Shown: positions 17,594 through 28,281, counted from the stretch's first letter. The stretch is DNA of 64,000 nt from Roseobacter litoralis Och 149 (GCF_000154785.2 NC_015730.1:1178001-1242000); one strand, 5' to 3'. Notes: generated from the letters alone by a model not told the origin. Translations and numbers: made by a program.

Positions 17594-19366
17594 CTATAAC
17601 GGCCAGAACACCAGAATTGCGGGGATACTGACGGCGACGACGATAATCTCCAACGGCAGGCCCATGCGCCAGTAATCCCCAAAGCCGTATCCACCCGGAC
17701 CCAGTATCAAGGTGTTGTTTTTATGGCCTATGGGCGTCAGAAACGCGCTTGAGGCGGCAACGGCGACGGCCATTAAAAAGGGATCCGGTGACACACCAAG
17801 ACTTTGCGCCATCTGGATGCCCACAGGGGCTGCGACGATGGTGGTTGCCGTGTTGTTCAGGACGTCAGACAGGCTCATCGTGACAATCATCAGCACCGTC
17901 AGAACGGCCCATGCGGGCAGCCCGTTGGTCAAAGACACCAAAGCACCTGCAATTAACTCCGTGCCGCCCGAGCTTTCGAGTGCGGCACCCAGCGGGATCA
18001 TGGAGCCAAGCAGCACCACAACCGGCCAGTTGATGTGATCATAAAGCTCAGCGAGGGGTATGATCTTTGTCAGGACATAGGCCACGACGACCAGCCCCAT
18101 GGCAATTGGCAGATACAACAGGCCCACACTGGCCGCAAAGACCGCAGCCCCGAACAAACCTATGGCCAGCCATACTTTTTTGTTGACGGTGACCGCCAGT
18201 CCACGATCCGCCAGTGGCAGACAGCCAAGCCAGTCCGCAACATCCGGGCCGCTGTCGCGCGGCACCAGTAGCAACAGAATGTCCCCCGTTTGAATGGGCG
18301 TTTGGCGCAGACGTTTGGTCAGGCGCTTGCCACGACGCGACACGCCCAGCAGCACGCTGCGTTGACGCCATGCAAGTCCAATGGCCTGCGCGGTCTTGCC
18401 CTGGATGCGCGCGTCTTCCGGCACCACGACCTCGATGATTTCCACACCTTCGCCGGCCGCATTCAGCGCCTCTTCGCGCGTGGCATCTGCGACGGCCAGA
18501 TCAAGGCTCGAGCGGAATTCATCCAGGGCTTCGGGCGTTGCCTCCAAAACCAGTGCGTCGCCTGCTTCAATAATGGTGTTGCGCGCCTGTCCATAGCGGC
18601 GTTTGCCGCCGCGAATAAGGCCGATAATGGCGACATCGGCCTTGTCTGCGGCTTCGGTCAATTCCACAACGCGTTTGCCGATTTGTTTGTTTCCGTCGGG
18701 CACTGTCAATTCGGCGATATATTGTGAAATATCATTGCTTTGCCCTGCATCCGTTTCGCGATTGGGGATTAACCGCCAGCCAATTAGCGACACAAATGCC
18801 AGCCCCGCGATGGCCGCGGCACCGCCGACGGGGGCGAAATCAAACATCGCGAATGGCGCGCCGAGACTTTCTTCACGGATTGCAGCGATGATGATGTTGG
18901 GCGGCGTGCCGATCAGCGTGACCATGCCGCCAAGGATTGTCGCGAAACTCAGCGGCATCAGGCTCAACCCGGGGGTACGACCCGCCTTGCGGGCGGTCTG
19001 TATGTCGACCGGCATCAACAGGGCGAGGGCGGCCACATTGTTCATGAAGGCTGACAAAACCCCGCCGATGGCCCCCATAAGTGCGATGTGCGCGCCCAGA
19101 CTGCGCGACGCGTCCACCAAAGTGCGTGTTATGAGAAAAACCGCACCAGATCGCACCAGACCCGCCGAGACAACAAGCACCAATGCCACGACCAGCGTGG
19201 CCGGGTGCCCAAAGCCTGAGAACGCGTCCTGCGTGGGCACAACGCCCAAAACGACGCCAATCAACAGGGCAGAAAAGGCAACAATATCATATCGTAAACG
19301 CCCCCATAACAGCATGGCGAAAACTGCAGCAAAAAGGGAAAAGAGGATGATTTGTTCGGTTGTCAT
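17594..19366 (-). CDS. SLC13-family permease with TrkA-C domains (second copy)
   Basis: A 590-residue permease with the same plan as the gene at 15057: an N-terminal SLC13 half, two TrkA-C domains at about residues 210-375, and a C-terminal half. Motifs are FMNNVAALALLMPV, LIGTPPNIIIAAIREE, LNNTATTIVAAPVG and LTPIGHKNNTLILGPGGYGF. The last motif differs from the other copy (GHKNN against GYQTN), so the two are diverged paralogues and may have different anions as substrate. No operon partner is visible. Confidence 0.9.
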   Translation of the reverse strand: MTTEQIILFSLFAAVFAMLLWGRLRYDIVAFSALLIGVVLGVVPTQDAFSGFGHPATLVVALVLVVSAGLVRSGAVFLITRTLVDASRSLGAHIALMGAIGGVLSAFMNNVAALALLMPVDIQTARKAGRTPGLSLMPLSFATILGGMVTLIGTPPNIIIAAIREESLGAPFAMFDFAPVGGAAAIAGLAFVSLIGWRLIPNRETDAGQSNDISQYIAELTVPDGNKQIGKRVVELTEAADKADVAIIGLIRGGKRRYGQARNTIIEAGDALVLEATPEALDEFRSSLDLAVADATREEALNAAGEGVEIIEVVVPEDARIQGKTAQAIGLAWRQRSVLLGVSRRGKRLTKRLRQTPIQTGDILLLLVPRDSGPDVADWLGCLPLADRGLAVTVNKKVWLAIGLFGAAVFAASVGLLYLPIAMGLVVVAYVLTKIIPLAELYDHINWPVVVLLGSMIPLGAALESSGGTELIAGALVSLTNGLPAWAVLTVLMIVTMSLSDVLNNTATTIVAAPVGIQMAQSLGVSPDPFLMAVAVAASSAFLTPIGHKNNTLILGPGGYGFGDYWRMGLPLEIIVVAVSIPAILVFWPL

Positions 19367-19822
19367 AACCTGCCGATCTACGCATAGGCGGTCCCGGGGG
19401 GGAAGGGGGAATATGCCGAATGTTGCTCCACGATCGGATCAACGGACCACTCGGGCATTTGGCGCGGGGGGCGGTCGGGCGGATCTGGGGTGTGTTGGTC
19501 TTTTTCGGCTGTCGATGACATCTGTGCGCAATTTGGCAGGCAAATAAGTGTCCAACGCCCAACATCCCAAAGGCCAACCGCAAGTCTTGACGTAGATGAC
19601 CGCGCGAAATCTGGTTTAATCACAAGCGTTTAAACCTCTCCCGCGCGGTAAAATGCGTTAACCCGTACCGTTGGAGCGAGGCTGAAACGCGTTTATGGTT
19701 ATGTGAGATTTGAACGCCTGCGGCAGGGTAAAATGCGCAGGTTTGGAGGCCGTGGCCTTGCCCCTTCTGGCGCTCCTGTTTTATAGAATGCGCTCACGCT
19801 GAAGTCAGGGACGGAAAACCAC
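19367..19822. other. 456-base divergent gap before yebC
   Basis: The gap holds the promoters of the SLC13 gene and of yebC. A plausible sigma-70 -10 (TATAGA) lies near 19782 upstream of yebC. A minus-strand frame of 81 codons (19378-19623) is Pro-rich at its end and has no supported start, so it is not called. Confidence 0.45.
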
Positions 19823-20563
19823 ATGGCAGGCCACTCAAAATGGGCAAACATCCAGCATCGCAAAGGGCGTCAGGACGCCGTGCGGGCAAAGCTCTTTTCC
19901 AAACTCAGTAAGGAGATCACAGTTGCTGCAAAAATGGGCGATCCTGATCCTGAGAAAAACCCGCGTTTGCGATTGGCTGTAAAAGAAGCCAAATCGCAGT
20001 CCATGCCGAAGGATAACATTGACCGCGCGATCAAGAAATCGCAGGTGGGTGACGGCGACGAATACGAAGAAATCCGCTATGAGGGATATGGCCCGAACGG
20101 TGTGGCGGTCATTGTGGAAACGATGACGGACAATCGCAACCGTACCGCCTCCACCGTCCGCTCGACTTTTACCAAAAACGGCGGGAACCTCGGTGAGACA
20201 GGCAGTGTCGGTTTTATGTTCGACCGCAAAGGCGAGGTGACCTACCCGGCCGAGGTGGGCGATGCAGATACGGTGCTGATGGCGGCAATTGAAGCCGGGG
20301 CAGAGGATGTCGAAAGCTCAGAGGATGGTCACATCATCTGGTGTGCTGATACGGACCTGAATGAGGTTGCGACGGCGCTTGAAGCTGAGTTGGGCGAAAG
20401 CGAGTCAACCAAGCTGGTGTGGAAGCCAACGACCACAACGGAAATGGACCTTGAGGGGATGCAAAAACTGATGCGCCTGATCGACGCTTTGGAGGATGAC
20501 GACGACGTGCAGCGTGTCACCGCCAATTTTGAAGCCTCTGACGAGGTGATGGAGCAGATCTAA
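19823..20563 (+). CDS. YebC/PmpR-family protein
   Basis: A 246-residue YebC-family protein, starting [19 protein letters not shown], the family's invariant opening. Other conserved parts are [31 protein letters not shown] and [16 protein letters not shown]. Members are described as DNA-binding regulators (PmpR) and, more recently, some as ribosome-associated factors that relieve stalling at proline stretches. Which activity applies here is not known. A GGGACGGA ribosome site precedes the ATG. Confidence 0.97.
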   Translation: MAGHSKWANIQHRKGRQDAVRAKLFSKLSKEITVAAKMGDPDPEKNPRLRLAVKEAKSQSMPKDNIDRAIKKSQVGDGDEYEEIRYEGYGPNGVAVIVETMTDNRNRTASTVRSTFTKNGGNLGETGSVGFMFDRKGEVTYPAEVGDADTVLMAAIEAGAEDVESSEDGHIIWCADTDLNEVATALEAELGESESTKLVWKPTTTTEMDLEGMQKLMRLIDALEDDDDVQRVTANFEASDEVMEQI

Positions 20564-20629
20564 GACGGCCAACAAACGACACAGGCGCCGTCGTACATCC
20601 GGGGGCAGAGCCAACACGTGGCCCTCACA

Positions 20630-20884
20630 TCAGCCGGATGTACTTTGCCCGGTCAGCATCGTTCGGGCCATTTGCGTCCATGATTGGGCTGGCCCTTTGT
20701 GGTTCATGTTCCGTGCACGGCCAACACGTTTCATCAACTGCTTGATGTCTGTCAGTTTGCGCCGCGCGCCTGTACCGCCTGCCTCGCTCTGGACAGCCAG
20801 AATTTTCTTTTGCGTGTGCAGCGCTGCCTCGATCATGTCGATGTCTTTCGACGTCAGATCGAGACGGTTCAGATTTTCAAACAT
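20630..20884 (-). CDS. Small hypothetical protein
   Basis: An 84-residue basic protein. It has a strong ribosome site (GGGAGG four bases before ATG) and a helical N-terminal half (LDLTSKDIDMIEAALHTQKK) followed by a Lys/Arg-rich region. No membrane segment or signal. It is convergent with yebC. I do not recognise a family; the good ribosome site and composition support a real gene. Confidence 0.65.
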   Translation of the reverse strand: MFENLNRLDLTSKDIDMIEAALHTQKKILAVQSEAGGTGARRKLTDIKQLMKRVGRARNMNHKGPAQSWTQMARTMLTGQSTSG

Positions 20885-21076
20885 CAGGCCTCCCTTTTAC
20901 TCTTAACAAGATATGGTCATTTACAATCTATACGCCAATCATCCCTGATCAGATTTATGTGATTGGAGTTTCATGGATAAAGTATCCGTGAACGGAACGA
21001 CGTAGCTCAGACCAATGAGCGCGGTGTTTTCAGATATCCCCCTTGCACTACTTCACTACGAAGGTGTCTATGGCGC

Positions 21077-21982
21077 ATGTCCATGACCAAGACCTCTCAA
21101 CCCCTGACCGGCATTTTCTGGATGCTCGTGACGGGTGTGTGTTTCATCTCCGTTACGGCGCTGGTGAAGTTCATGGGCACCGGGCTGCCGCCGGCACAGA
21201 TGGCTTTCTTGCGGTATCTGCTCGGGCTTGTTTTTCTGATCCCGGCCATCGGGGCCTTGCGGGCCGCGCATCTGACCCCGCGCCAATGGAAACTCTTCGG
21301 GTTTCGCGGCGTGATCCACGGGCTTGGTGTGATTTCATGGTTCTACGCCATGACGCGCATTCCGCTCGCGGATGTCACTGCGATGAATTACCTCGCCCCG
21401 ATTTATGTGACCATTGGGGCCGCCGTGTTTCTTGGCGAAAAGCTGGCCTTTCGGCGCATTGCCGCTGTCGTGATGGCGCTGATCGGGGCGTTCATTATCC
21501 TGCGGCCCGGGTTTCGTGAAATCAGCAGCGGGCATTTTGCCATGCTGTTTACGGCCCTTGCTTTTGGCGCGTCTTATCTCACGGCAAAGGTCACGGCGGA
21601 TGAGGTCAAACCATCTGTGGTCGTGGCCATGTTGTCGATTTTCGTCACCATCGTGCTGGCACCCTTTGCGCTGATCGACTGGGTGACACCGACCCTTTGG
21701 GAGCTGTTTTTGCTCTTTTGCATCGCCTGCTGTGCCGTGGCGGGCCACTATACCATGACGCTCGCCTTTGCCGCAGCGCCGGTCACCGTCACGCAGCCTG
21801 TCACCTTCACGCAGCTGATCTGGGCAGTGCTCTTGGGATATTTCGCCTTTGGTGAGGCGGTGGACATCTGGGTGGTGGTCGGCGGTGTTGTGATCCTGTC
21901 ATCCGTCACCTTCATCACTTGGCGCGAAGCGGTGCTCAAGCGCAAACCGACAACACCGGCGCTGAACGAGACCAAAGGATAG
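21077..21982 (+). CDS. EamA/DMT-family transporter
   Basis: A 301-residue inner-membrane protein with two EamA repeats and about ten helices, for instance YLAPIYVTIGAAVFLGEKL closing the first repeat. It sits immediately upstream of the bet operon in the same direction, separated by the BetI-like operator. This makes osmolyte or precursor transport a possibility, but it lies before rather than after the operator, so co-regulation is not implied. Confidence 0.88.
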   Translation: MSMTKTSQPLTGIFWMLVTGVCFISVTALVKFMGTGLPPAQMAFLRYLLGLVFLIPAIGALRAAHLTPRQWKLFGFRGVIHGLGVISWFYAMTRIPLADVTAMNYLAPIYVTIGAAVFLGEKLAFRRIAAVVMALIGAFIILRPGFREISSGHFAMLFTALAFGASYLTAKVTADEVKPSVVVAMLSIFVTIVLAPFALIDWVTPTLWELFLLFCIACCAVAGHYTMTLAFAAAPVTVTQPVTFTQLIWAVLLGYFAFGEAVDIWVVVGGVVILSSVTFITWREAVLKRKPTTPALNETKG

Positions 21983-21989
21983 CGTCGGT

Positions 21990-22017
21990 TTTTTATTGAT
22001 TGACGGATCAATAAAAA
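21990..22017. promoter_or_regulatory. BetI-type operator palindrome
   Basis: TTTTTATTGAT and ATCAATAAAAA form perfect 11-base arms around TGACGG, ending 41 bases before the betI start. The half-site ATTGAT...ATCAAT resembles the BetI operator of enterobacteria, where choline relieves repression. It is therefore the likely autoregulatory site of the bet operon. The arms contain no G:C-rich stem, so it is not a good terminator for the upstream gene. Confidence 0.75.
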
Positions 22018-22058
22018 TCCTTTTAGGGATGGCTTGTGTGGTCAGACCCGGAGGAAAA

Positions 22059-22634
22059 ATGCCAAAAGTTGGAATGGAACCGATCCGTCGGACGGCCTTG
22101 GTCAATGCCACCATCGCTGAGATAGGCGCGCGCGGATCGCTGGATGTCACCGTTGGTCAGATTGCGAAACGCGCAGGCATGTCCACCGCACTGGCGCATC
22201 ATTACTTTGGCGGCAAGGACCAGATATTTCTGGCGGCGATGCAACAAATCCTGCGCGATTTCGGAACAGAGGTGCGCCGCAGTCTGCGTGCTGCCCCGAC
22301 ACCGCGCGCCCGCGCGGAGGCGTTGATCAACGCCAGCTTTGCGCCGTCCTGTTTTACGCCATCAACCATCAGCGCATGGATGACGCTTTATGCCTCGGCC
22401 GCGACAAATCCCGATACACTGCGGCTGTTGCGGGTCTATCAACAGCGCCTTCAATCTAACCTCATTCACGCCTTGCGCCCGATTTCGCCCGATCCGGTTG
22501 CGCATGCAGAGGTGATCGCCGCGCTGATAGATGGTCTATACCTGCGCGCCGCCCTGTCGCGTTCAAAAAGTGCCGCCGCCGCGCGCGATACCGCTCTTGC
22601 CATGCTGTCAACCTTGCTGGAGCGCCCCGCATGA
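22059..22634 (+). CDS. betI: Choline-responsive TetR repressor BetI
   Basis: A 191-residue TetR-family repressor. It begins MPKVGMEPIRRTALVNATIA, the BetI signature N-terminus, with HTH MSTALAHHYFGGKDQIF. GGAGG precedes this ATG, so a start at 21996 inside the operator is rejected. In characterised bacteria BetI represses bet genes until choline is present. Its stop overlaps betC by four bases. Confidence 0.94.
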   Translation: MPKVGMEPIRRTALVNATIAEIGARGSLDVTVGQIAKRAGMSTALAHHYFGGKDQIFLAAMQQILRDFGTEVRRSLRAAPTPRARAEALINASFAPSCFTPSTISAWMTLYASAATNPDTLRLLRVYQQRLQSNLIHALRPISPDPVAHAEVIAALIDGLYLRAALSRSKSAAAARDTALAMLSTLLERPA

Positions 22635-24139
22635 GCAAGCCGAACGTCCTGATCCTGATGGTTGACCAGCTGAACGGCACCCTTTTTCCCGATGGCCCTG
22701 CGGACTGGCTGCATGCGCCAAACCTGAAAAAGCTCGCCGCGCGCTCAACACGGTTCAAAAACGCCTATACCGCCAGCCCCCTGTGTGCGCCAGGACGTGC
22801 CGCGTTCATGTCGGGTCAATTGCCCTCAGCCACCGGCGTTTATGACAATGCCGCCGAATTCTGTTCCTCGATCCCGACCTATGCGCATCATCTGCGGCGG
22901 GCGGGGTATCAGACCTGCCTGTCGGGCAAGATGCATTTTGTCGGCCCCGATCAGTTGCACGGCTTCGAAGAGCGCCTGACCACAGATATCTACCCGGCGG
23001 ATTTTGGCTGGACCCCGGATTATCGCAAGCCGGGCGAGCGTATCGACTGGTGGTATCACAATATGGGCTCGGTCACGGGCGCGGGTGTGGCCGAGATTTC
23101 CAACCAGATGGAATATGATGACGAGGTGGCCTTCAACGCGACCCGCAAACTCTACGATCTGTCACGCGGGGCGGATGCGCGCCCCTGGTGTCTGACGGTC
23201 AGCTTCACCCATCCGCATGACCCTTACGTGGCGCGCAAGAAATACTGGGATCTCTACGAGGATTGTGCGCATCTTCAGCCTGAGGTCGCGGCCTTTGACT
23301 ACGCCGATCAGGACCCGCACAGCCAGCGCATTTTCGATGCGAATGACTGGCGCAGCTTTGACATCACGAAACGCGATATCGAACGGTCCAGACGCGCGTA
23401 TTTTGCCAATATCAGTTACCTCGACGACAAAATCGGTGAAATCCTGCAAACGCTGGAAGACACGCGGCAGGAGGCGATCATCCTCTTTGTCTCGGATCAT
23501 GGCGATATGCTGGGCGAGCGTGGTTTGTGGTTCAAGATGTCCTTTTTCGAGGGATCCTCACGGGTGCCGCTGATGATCTCTGCGCCGCAAATGGAACCGG
23601 GGCTGCAGACAACGGCGGTGTCCAATATCGACGTCTGTCCGACGCTCTGTGACCTTGCGGGCGTGTCAATGGACGAGGTGATGGCATGGACCACCGGGGT
23701 GTCGCTGGTGCCCATGGGGCAGGGAGTCGAACGCACAGAACCCGTTGCGGTGGAATATGCAGCGGAAGCCTCCTATGCTCCGATGGTGTCCCTGCGCTAT
23801 GGCCAGTGGAAATACAACAAATGTGTCCTCGATCCCGAACAACTGTTCGATCTGGAAAGCGATCCTCATGAGCTGCAAAACCTTGCGCAGCACCCGGATC
23901 ATCAGGGTACGGTGTCGGCCCTGCGCAGCAAAGCGGAGGCCCGCTGGAATCTCGACGCCTTTGATGCAGACGTGCGCAAAAGTCAGGCGCGCCGCTGGGT
24001 CGTTTATGAAGCTTTGCGTGAGGGCGGGTATTACCCGTGGGACTATCAGCCCCTGCGCGCCGCATCCGAGCAATACATGCGCAATCACATGGACCTCAAC
24101 ATCCTTGAAGACAGCAAACGGTTTCCGCGCGGTGAGTAA
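22631..24139 (+). CDS. betC: Choline-sulfatase
   Basis: A 502-residue type I sulfatase that hydrolyses choline-O-sulfate to choline and sulfate, feeding the betaine pathway. The formylglycine motif is C-A-P-G-R at Cys52-Arg56; metal residues lie in LMVDQLNG (Asp12) and VSDHGDMLGERGLW. Like other choline sulfatases it uses a Cys-type motif and needs a formylglycine-generating enzyme, not seen in this window. It is coupled to betI by ATGA overlap. Confidence 0.94.
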   Translation: MSKPNVLILMVDQLNGTLFPDGPADWLHAPNLKKLAARSTRFKNAYTASPLCAPGRAAFMSGQLPSATGVYDNAAEFCSSIPTYAHHLRRAGYQTCLSGKMHFVGPDQLHGFEERLTTDIYPADFGWTPDYRKPGERIDWWYHNMGSVTGAGVAEISNQMEYDDEVAFNATRKLYDLSRGADARPWCLTVSFTHPHDPYVARKKYWDLYEDCAHLQPEVAAFDYADQDPHSQRIFDANDWRSFDITKRDIERSRRAYFANISYLDDKIGEILQTLEDTRQEAIILFVSDHGDMLGERGLWFKMSFFEGSSRVPLMISAPQMEPGLQTTAVSNIDVCPTLCDLAGVSMDEVMAWTTGVSLVPMGQGVERTEPVAVEYAAEASYAPMVSLRYGQWKYNKCVLDPEQLFDLESDPHELQNLAQHPDHQGTVSALRSKAEARWNLDAFDADVRKSQARRWVVYEALREGGYYPWDYQPLRAASEQYMRNHMDLNILEDSKRFPRGE

Positions 24140-24178
24140 CCACGCCCAAAACTCCCCTCACCGAAGGCAACACAGCTG

Positions 24179-25636
24179 ATGAGCTATCCAACCCAACCCA
24201 CCGCCAGCCATTTCATCAACGGGCAATATGTCGAAGATACCGATGGCGCACCGATTGAGGTCATTTACCCCGCAACCGGTGAGGTGATCGCAACGGTGCA
24301 TTCCGCAACGCCTGCGATCATCGATGCAGCACTGGATGCGGCGCGGAGCGCACAGGCCGCATGGGGCGCCATGACAGGCACCGAACGCGGGCGCATCCTG
24401 CGCCGTGCTGCGGACATGATGCGCGCGGCCAACCATGACCTCAGCGTGCTGGAAACCTATGACACCGGAAAACCCTATCAGGAAACATCGGTGGTCGATG
24501 CAACAAGCGGTGCGGATGCGCTGGAATACTTCGGCGGTATGGCGGCAACGCTGACGGGCGAACATATCCCGCTGGGCGAGGATTGGGTCTATACCCGCCG
24601 GGAACCCTTGGGCGTGTGTGTCGGCATCGGTGCCTGGAACTACCCCACGCAGATCGCTTGCTGGAAGGGCGCGCCAGCGCTGGCCTGCGGCAATGCGATG
24701 GTGTTCAAACCGTCCGAGACGACGCCGCTATGCGCCCTGAAGGTGGCCGAAATTCTGCATGCTGCAGGCCTGCCCGAGGGGCTCTACAATGTGATTCAGG
24801 GTCTGGGCGACGTGGGGGCTGCTTTGGTCAGCGATGCGCGGGTCGACAAGGTGTCCCTGACCGGTTCTGTGCCGACCGGGCGCAAGGTCTATGCCGCAGC
24901 GGCTGCTGGCATCAAACACGTCACGATGGAGCTTGGCGGTAAATCCCCGCTGATCATATTTGACGATGCTGATCTGGAAAACGCGGTCAGCGGTGCGATC
25001 CTTGGGAATTTCTATTCGTCGGGGCAGGTCTGTTCCAACGGAACGCGCGTTTTCGTTCACAAAGCCATCAAACACGCCTTCCTCAAGCGCCTGTCAGAGC
25101 GGTTGGCGACAGCAGTCATCGGCGACCCGATGGACCCGCAAACCAGCTTTGGACCGATGGTCTCAGAGCGGCAAATGTCCATCGTGCTGGACTACATTGC
25201 GAAAGGGCAGGCGGAGGGCGCGCGCCTTGTCTTTGGCGGCGCGCGGATGGACCGCGAGGGGTTTTATGTGCAACCCACCGTTTTTGCGGATGTGCATGAT
25301 GACATGATCATCGCGCGGCAGGAAATCTTTGGCCCCGTCATGGCGGTGCTCGATTTCGATGACGAGGCAGATGTGCTCGCCCGCGCCAATGACACCGAAT
25401 TTGGCCTTGCTGCCGGGGTATTCACTTGCGATCTGACCCGTGCGCATCGCATCGCAGCCGGGTTCCAAGCAGGCACCTGCTATATCAACACATATAATGA
25501 CGCGCCGGTGGAGGCCCCATTTGGGGGCTCGAAAGCGTCTGGCGTGGGGCGCGAAAATTCCAAAGCGGCCATCGAACACTATAGCCAGATCAAATCGGTT
25601 TACGTCCGCATGGGCGATCTGGAGGCCCCTTTCTGA
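24179..25636 (+). CDS. betB: Betaine aldehyde dehydrogenase
   Basis: A 485-residue ALDH that oxidises betaine aldehyde to glycine betaine with NAD(P). Visible motifs are the Rossmann segment [14 protein letters not shown], the general-base Glu in [10 protein letters not shown], and the nucleophile Cys in [12 protein letters not shown]. Its N-terminus [13 protein letters not shown] is typical of BetB. The stop shares a base with the start of the next ORF (TGATG). Confidence 0.95.
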   Translation: MSYPTQPTASHFINGQYVEDTDGAPIEVIYPATGEVIATVHSATPAIIDAALDAARSAQAAWGAMTGTERGRILRRAADMMRAANHDLSVLETYDTGKPYQETSVVDATSGADALEYFGGMAATLTGEHIPLGEDWVYTRREPLGVCVGIGAWNYPTQIACWKGAPALACGNAMVFKPSETTPLCALKVAEILHAAGLPEGLYNVIQGLGDVGAALVSDARVDKVSLTGSVPTGRKVYAAAAAGIKHVTMELGGKSPLIIFDDADLENAVSGAILGNFYSSGQVCSNGTRVFVHKAIKHAFLKRLSERLATAVIGDPMDPQTSFGPMVSERQMSIVLDYIAKGQAEGARLVFGGARMDREGFYVQPTVFADVHDDMIIARQEIFGPVMAVLDFDDEADVLARANDTEFGLAAGVFTCDLTRAHRIAAGFQAGTCYINTYNDAPVEAPFGGSKASGVGRENSKAAIEHYSQIKSVYVRMGDLEAPF

Positions 25637-25881
25637 TGACCAATACACCCGAAAAAACAGCAGGCTACCAAGCTGTCGATATCGTCAAGTGGATCGCCAC
25701 AATTGTGCAACTCATCGGCTATGGGCTGACCGGGCTCAACATCGTGCCATGGAACGTTTTCGCGTTCTTCATCGGCATTCTGCTGTGGCTGGCCGTTGGC
25801 GTGATGTGGAAAGACAGGGCGATCATGGTCGTCCATATCGGCGCGTTTCTTTCCTTGTTCATCGGCTATCTGAACGCCTGA
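25636..25881 (+). CDS. Small membrane protein inside bet operon
   Basis: An 81-residue protein with three hydrophobic segments (about residues 17-36, 38-56 and 60-78): [20 protein letters not shown], then [20 protein letters not shown], then [16 protein letters not shown]. It shares one base with the betB stop and ends ten bases before betA, so it is translated with the operon. I do not know a function. A role next to the membrane-bound, flavin-dependent choline dehydrogenase (for example as anchor) or in osmolyte traffic is inference from position. Confidence 0.8.
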   Translation: MTNTPEKTAGYQAVDIVKWIATIVQLIGYGLTGLNIVPWNVFAFFIGILLWLAVGVMWKDRAIMVVHIGAFLSLFIGYLNA

Positions 25882-25891
25882 GGATCACGTG

Positions 25892-27550
25892 ATGCAAGCA
25901 GATTTCGTTATTGTGGGGGCGGGCAGCGCAGGCTGCGCGATGGCATACCGCCTGTCTGAGGCAGGGGCATCCGTCATTGTCATCGAACATGGGGGGACAG
26001 ACGCCGGGCCACTCATCCAGATGCCCGCAGCACTTTCCTATCCGATGAACATGAAACGCTATGATTGGGGCTATACTTCGGAACCTGAGCCGCATTTGGG
26101 CGGGCGCAGGCTCGCTTGCCCGCGCGGCAAGGTGATCGGCGGCTCATCCAGTATCAACGGTATGGTCTATGTCCGTGGCCATGCGATGGATTTTGACCAT
26201 TGGGCAGAGCAGGGCGCGCAGGGCTGGTCCTATGCGGATGTGCTGCCTTATTACAAACGGATGGAGCATTGGCACGATGGCGGCCACGGGGGGGACCCTG
26301 CGTGGCGCGGCACCGATGGGCCGCTGCATGTCAGCCGGGGGTCAAGGCAAAACCCGCTGTTCAAAGCCTTTGTGCAGGCCGGGGTCGAGGCAGGCTATCA
26401 GGCGACCGACGACTACAACGGTCATAAGCAGGAGGGTTTCGGCCCGATGGACCAAACGGTCTGGGGCGGGCGGCGCTGGTCTGCGGCAAACGCCTATCTA
26501 CGGCCCGCCTTGAAGCGCGACAACTGTACACTGGTGAATGGCCTCGCGCAGCGGGTGATATTCGAAGGGCGCCGGGCGCGTGGCGTCGAAATCCTGCAGG
26601 GTGGCACGACCAAGGTCATCCGCGCGTCGCGTGAGGTCGTGCTTGCGTCTTCGTCCATCAATTCGCCCAAATTGCTGATGCTGTCGGGTATCGGTCCCGC
26701 TGCGCATCTGGCGGAGCATGGGGTTGAGGTGATCGCAGATCGCCCCGGCGTGGGGCAGAACCTGCAGGACCACCTGGAACTCTACCTGCAGATGGCCTCG
26801 AAACAGCCTATAACGCTCTATCGATATTGGAACCTGTTTTCCAAAGCCAGGATCGGCGCGCAATGGCTGTTTACAAAGACCGGCATGGGATCGTCCAACC
26901 AATTCGAGAGCGCGGCATTTATCCGCTCTCAGGCGGGTGTGCCCTATCCCGATGTACAATATCATTTCCTGCCAATCGCCGTGCGCTATGACGGTAAAGT
27001 CGCCGCCGAAGGTCACGGGTTTCAGGCCCATGTGGGGCCGATGCGGTCAAAATCGCGGGGGTCTGTCACGCTGGCCTCGGCTGATCCGGCTGACGCACCG
27101 AAAATAGCTTTCAACTACATGTCTCACGAGGATGACTGGGAGGATTTCAGACGCTGCATCCGCCTGACCCGCGAGATTTTCGCGCAGGACGCGTTCAAGC
27201 CTTTTGTCAAACATGAGATCCAGCCGGGTGCCGCCGTGCAGTCCGATGACGCCTTGAATGACTTCATCTCGGAACATGTGGAAAGCGCCTATCATCCTTG
27301 CGGAACATGCCGGATGGGGCGCGCCGATAATGCGCATGCTGTTGTGGACCCGCAGGCCCGTGTGATCGGTGTCGAGGGGCTACGCGTCGCGGACAGCAGC
27401 ATTTTTCCCCGGATCACCAACGGCAACCTGAACGCGCCCTCTATCATGGTCGGCGAAAAAGTGTCGGATCACCTGCTGGGCAAGGATGCATTGGCGCGCG
27501 GCAATGATCGGGTGTGGATGCATCCGGACTGGCAGCACGCACAGCGCTAA
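25892..27550 (+). CDS. betA: Choline dehydrogenase
   Basis: A 552-residue GMC-family flavoprotein that oxidises choline to betaine aldehyde. It has the FAD dinucleotide motif [20 protein letters not shown] at residues 5-24, the GMC signature [19 protein letters not shown], and the second signature [16 protein letters not shown]. The C-terminal active site [10 protein letters not shown] and [14 protein letters not shown] is intact. The ATG at 25892 with AGGA is preferred to the GTG three bases earlier. It ends the bet operon. Confidence 0.95.
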   Translation: MQADFVIVGAGSAGCAMAYRLSEAGASVIVIEHGGTDAGPLIQMPAALSYPMNMKRYDWGYTSEPEPHLGGRRLACPRGKVIGGSSSINGMVYVRGHAMDFDHWAEQGAQGWSYADVLPYYKRMEHWHDGGHGGDPAWRGTDGPLHVSRGSRQNPLFKAFVQAGVEAGYQATDDYNGHKQEGFGPMDQTVWGGRRWSAANAYLRPALKRDNCTLVNGLAQRVIFEGRRARGVEILQGGTTKVIRASREVVLASSSINSPKLLMLSGIGPAAHLAEHGVEVIADRPGVGQNLQDHLELYLQMASKQPITLYRYWNLFSKARIGAQWLFTKTGMGSSNQFESAAFIRSQAGVPYPDVQYHFLPIAVRYDGKVAAEGHGFQAHVGPMRSKSRGSVTLASADPADAPKIAFNYMSHEDDWEDFRRCIRLTREIFAQDAFKPFVKHEIQPGAAVQSDDALNDFISEHVESAYHPCGTCRMGRADNAHAVVDPQARVIGVEGLRVADSSIFPRITNGNLNAPSIMVGEKVSDHLLGKDALARGNDRVWMHPDWQHAQR

Positions 27551-27615
27551 GGTTTGGTTAACCTTGGTTAAGGTGAAATCTTGTTCTGACCGCTTAGGAT
27601 ACACATCTTTACCTC

Positions 27616-28281
27616 ATGGTGAGGTGGATTTTGAGCATGCTGACTGCGGTTGCAGTTTGCACGGGTGTGTCGTGTGCGGTGGCGGGTACCGTGGGCGTTA
27701 TTCGTGTGATCGATGGTGACACGCTGGACGTGGGCGGTACGCGGGTACGATTACACGGAATAGATGCGCCCGAAACCGATCAGACCTGCACGACAGCGCG
27801 CGGCGATATCTGGCGCTGCGGTGCTTGGGTCAGCCAAACCGTCGCGGCGCGTTTTGCCGGAAAAACAGCCAGCTGCGTGTCATTGGATACCGACCGCTAT
27901 GGTCGGATGGTGGCAAGCTGTCAGGTCGATGGGCAAGACATCGCGGCAAACCTCGTGACTGATGGGCTGGCATTCTCGTATCGGCGATATTCTGACGCCT
28001 ATGTCGCCGTCGAACGCAAAGCGGCGGCACGTGCCATTGGGCTACACGCCAGCCGCGTTCAGCCCCCGGCAGAGTTTCGCAAATCACGCGCGCGCGCTCA
28101 AACGGCGCCTGATGGTGCGTGCCGGATCAAGGGCAACATCTCGTCCAACGGAACGCGCATTTATCATGTGCCGGGTCAGCATCATTACGACCGGACCCGT
28201 ATTCGCACTCAAAAAGGCGAACGGTGGTTCTGTTCGGCGGCTGAGGCGCGCGCCGCGGGTTGGCGTGCAGCGCGACGCTAG
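27616..28281 (+). CDS. Secreted thermonuclease-family nuclease
   Basis: A 221-residue protein with an N-terminal signal peptide (cleavage near residue 23) and a staphylococcal-nuclease-like domain at about residues 25-140. Conserved parts are VIRVIDGDTLDVGGTRVRL, LHGIDAPETDQTC and RYGRMVASCQ, with the catalytic Arg/Asp/Glu pattern. The C-terminal extension (IKGNISSNGTRIYHVPGQHH) matches a domain often found after such nucleases. It probably degrades nucleic acid in the periplasm or outside. It is convergent with pccR, which stops three bases beyond it. Confidence 0.88.
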   Translation: MVRWILSMLTAVAVCTGVSCAVAGTVGVIRVIDGDTLDVGGTRVRLHGIDAPETDQTCTTARGDIWRCGAWVSQTVAARFAGKTASCVSLDTDRYGRMVASCQVDGQDIAANLVTDGLAFSYRRYSDAYVAVERKAAARAIGLHASRVQPPAEFRKSRARAQTAPDGACRIKGNISSNGTRIYHVPGQHHYDRTRIRTQKGERWFCSAAEARAAGWRAARR

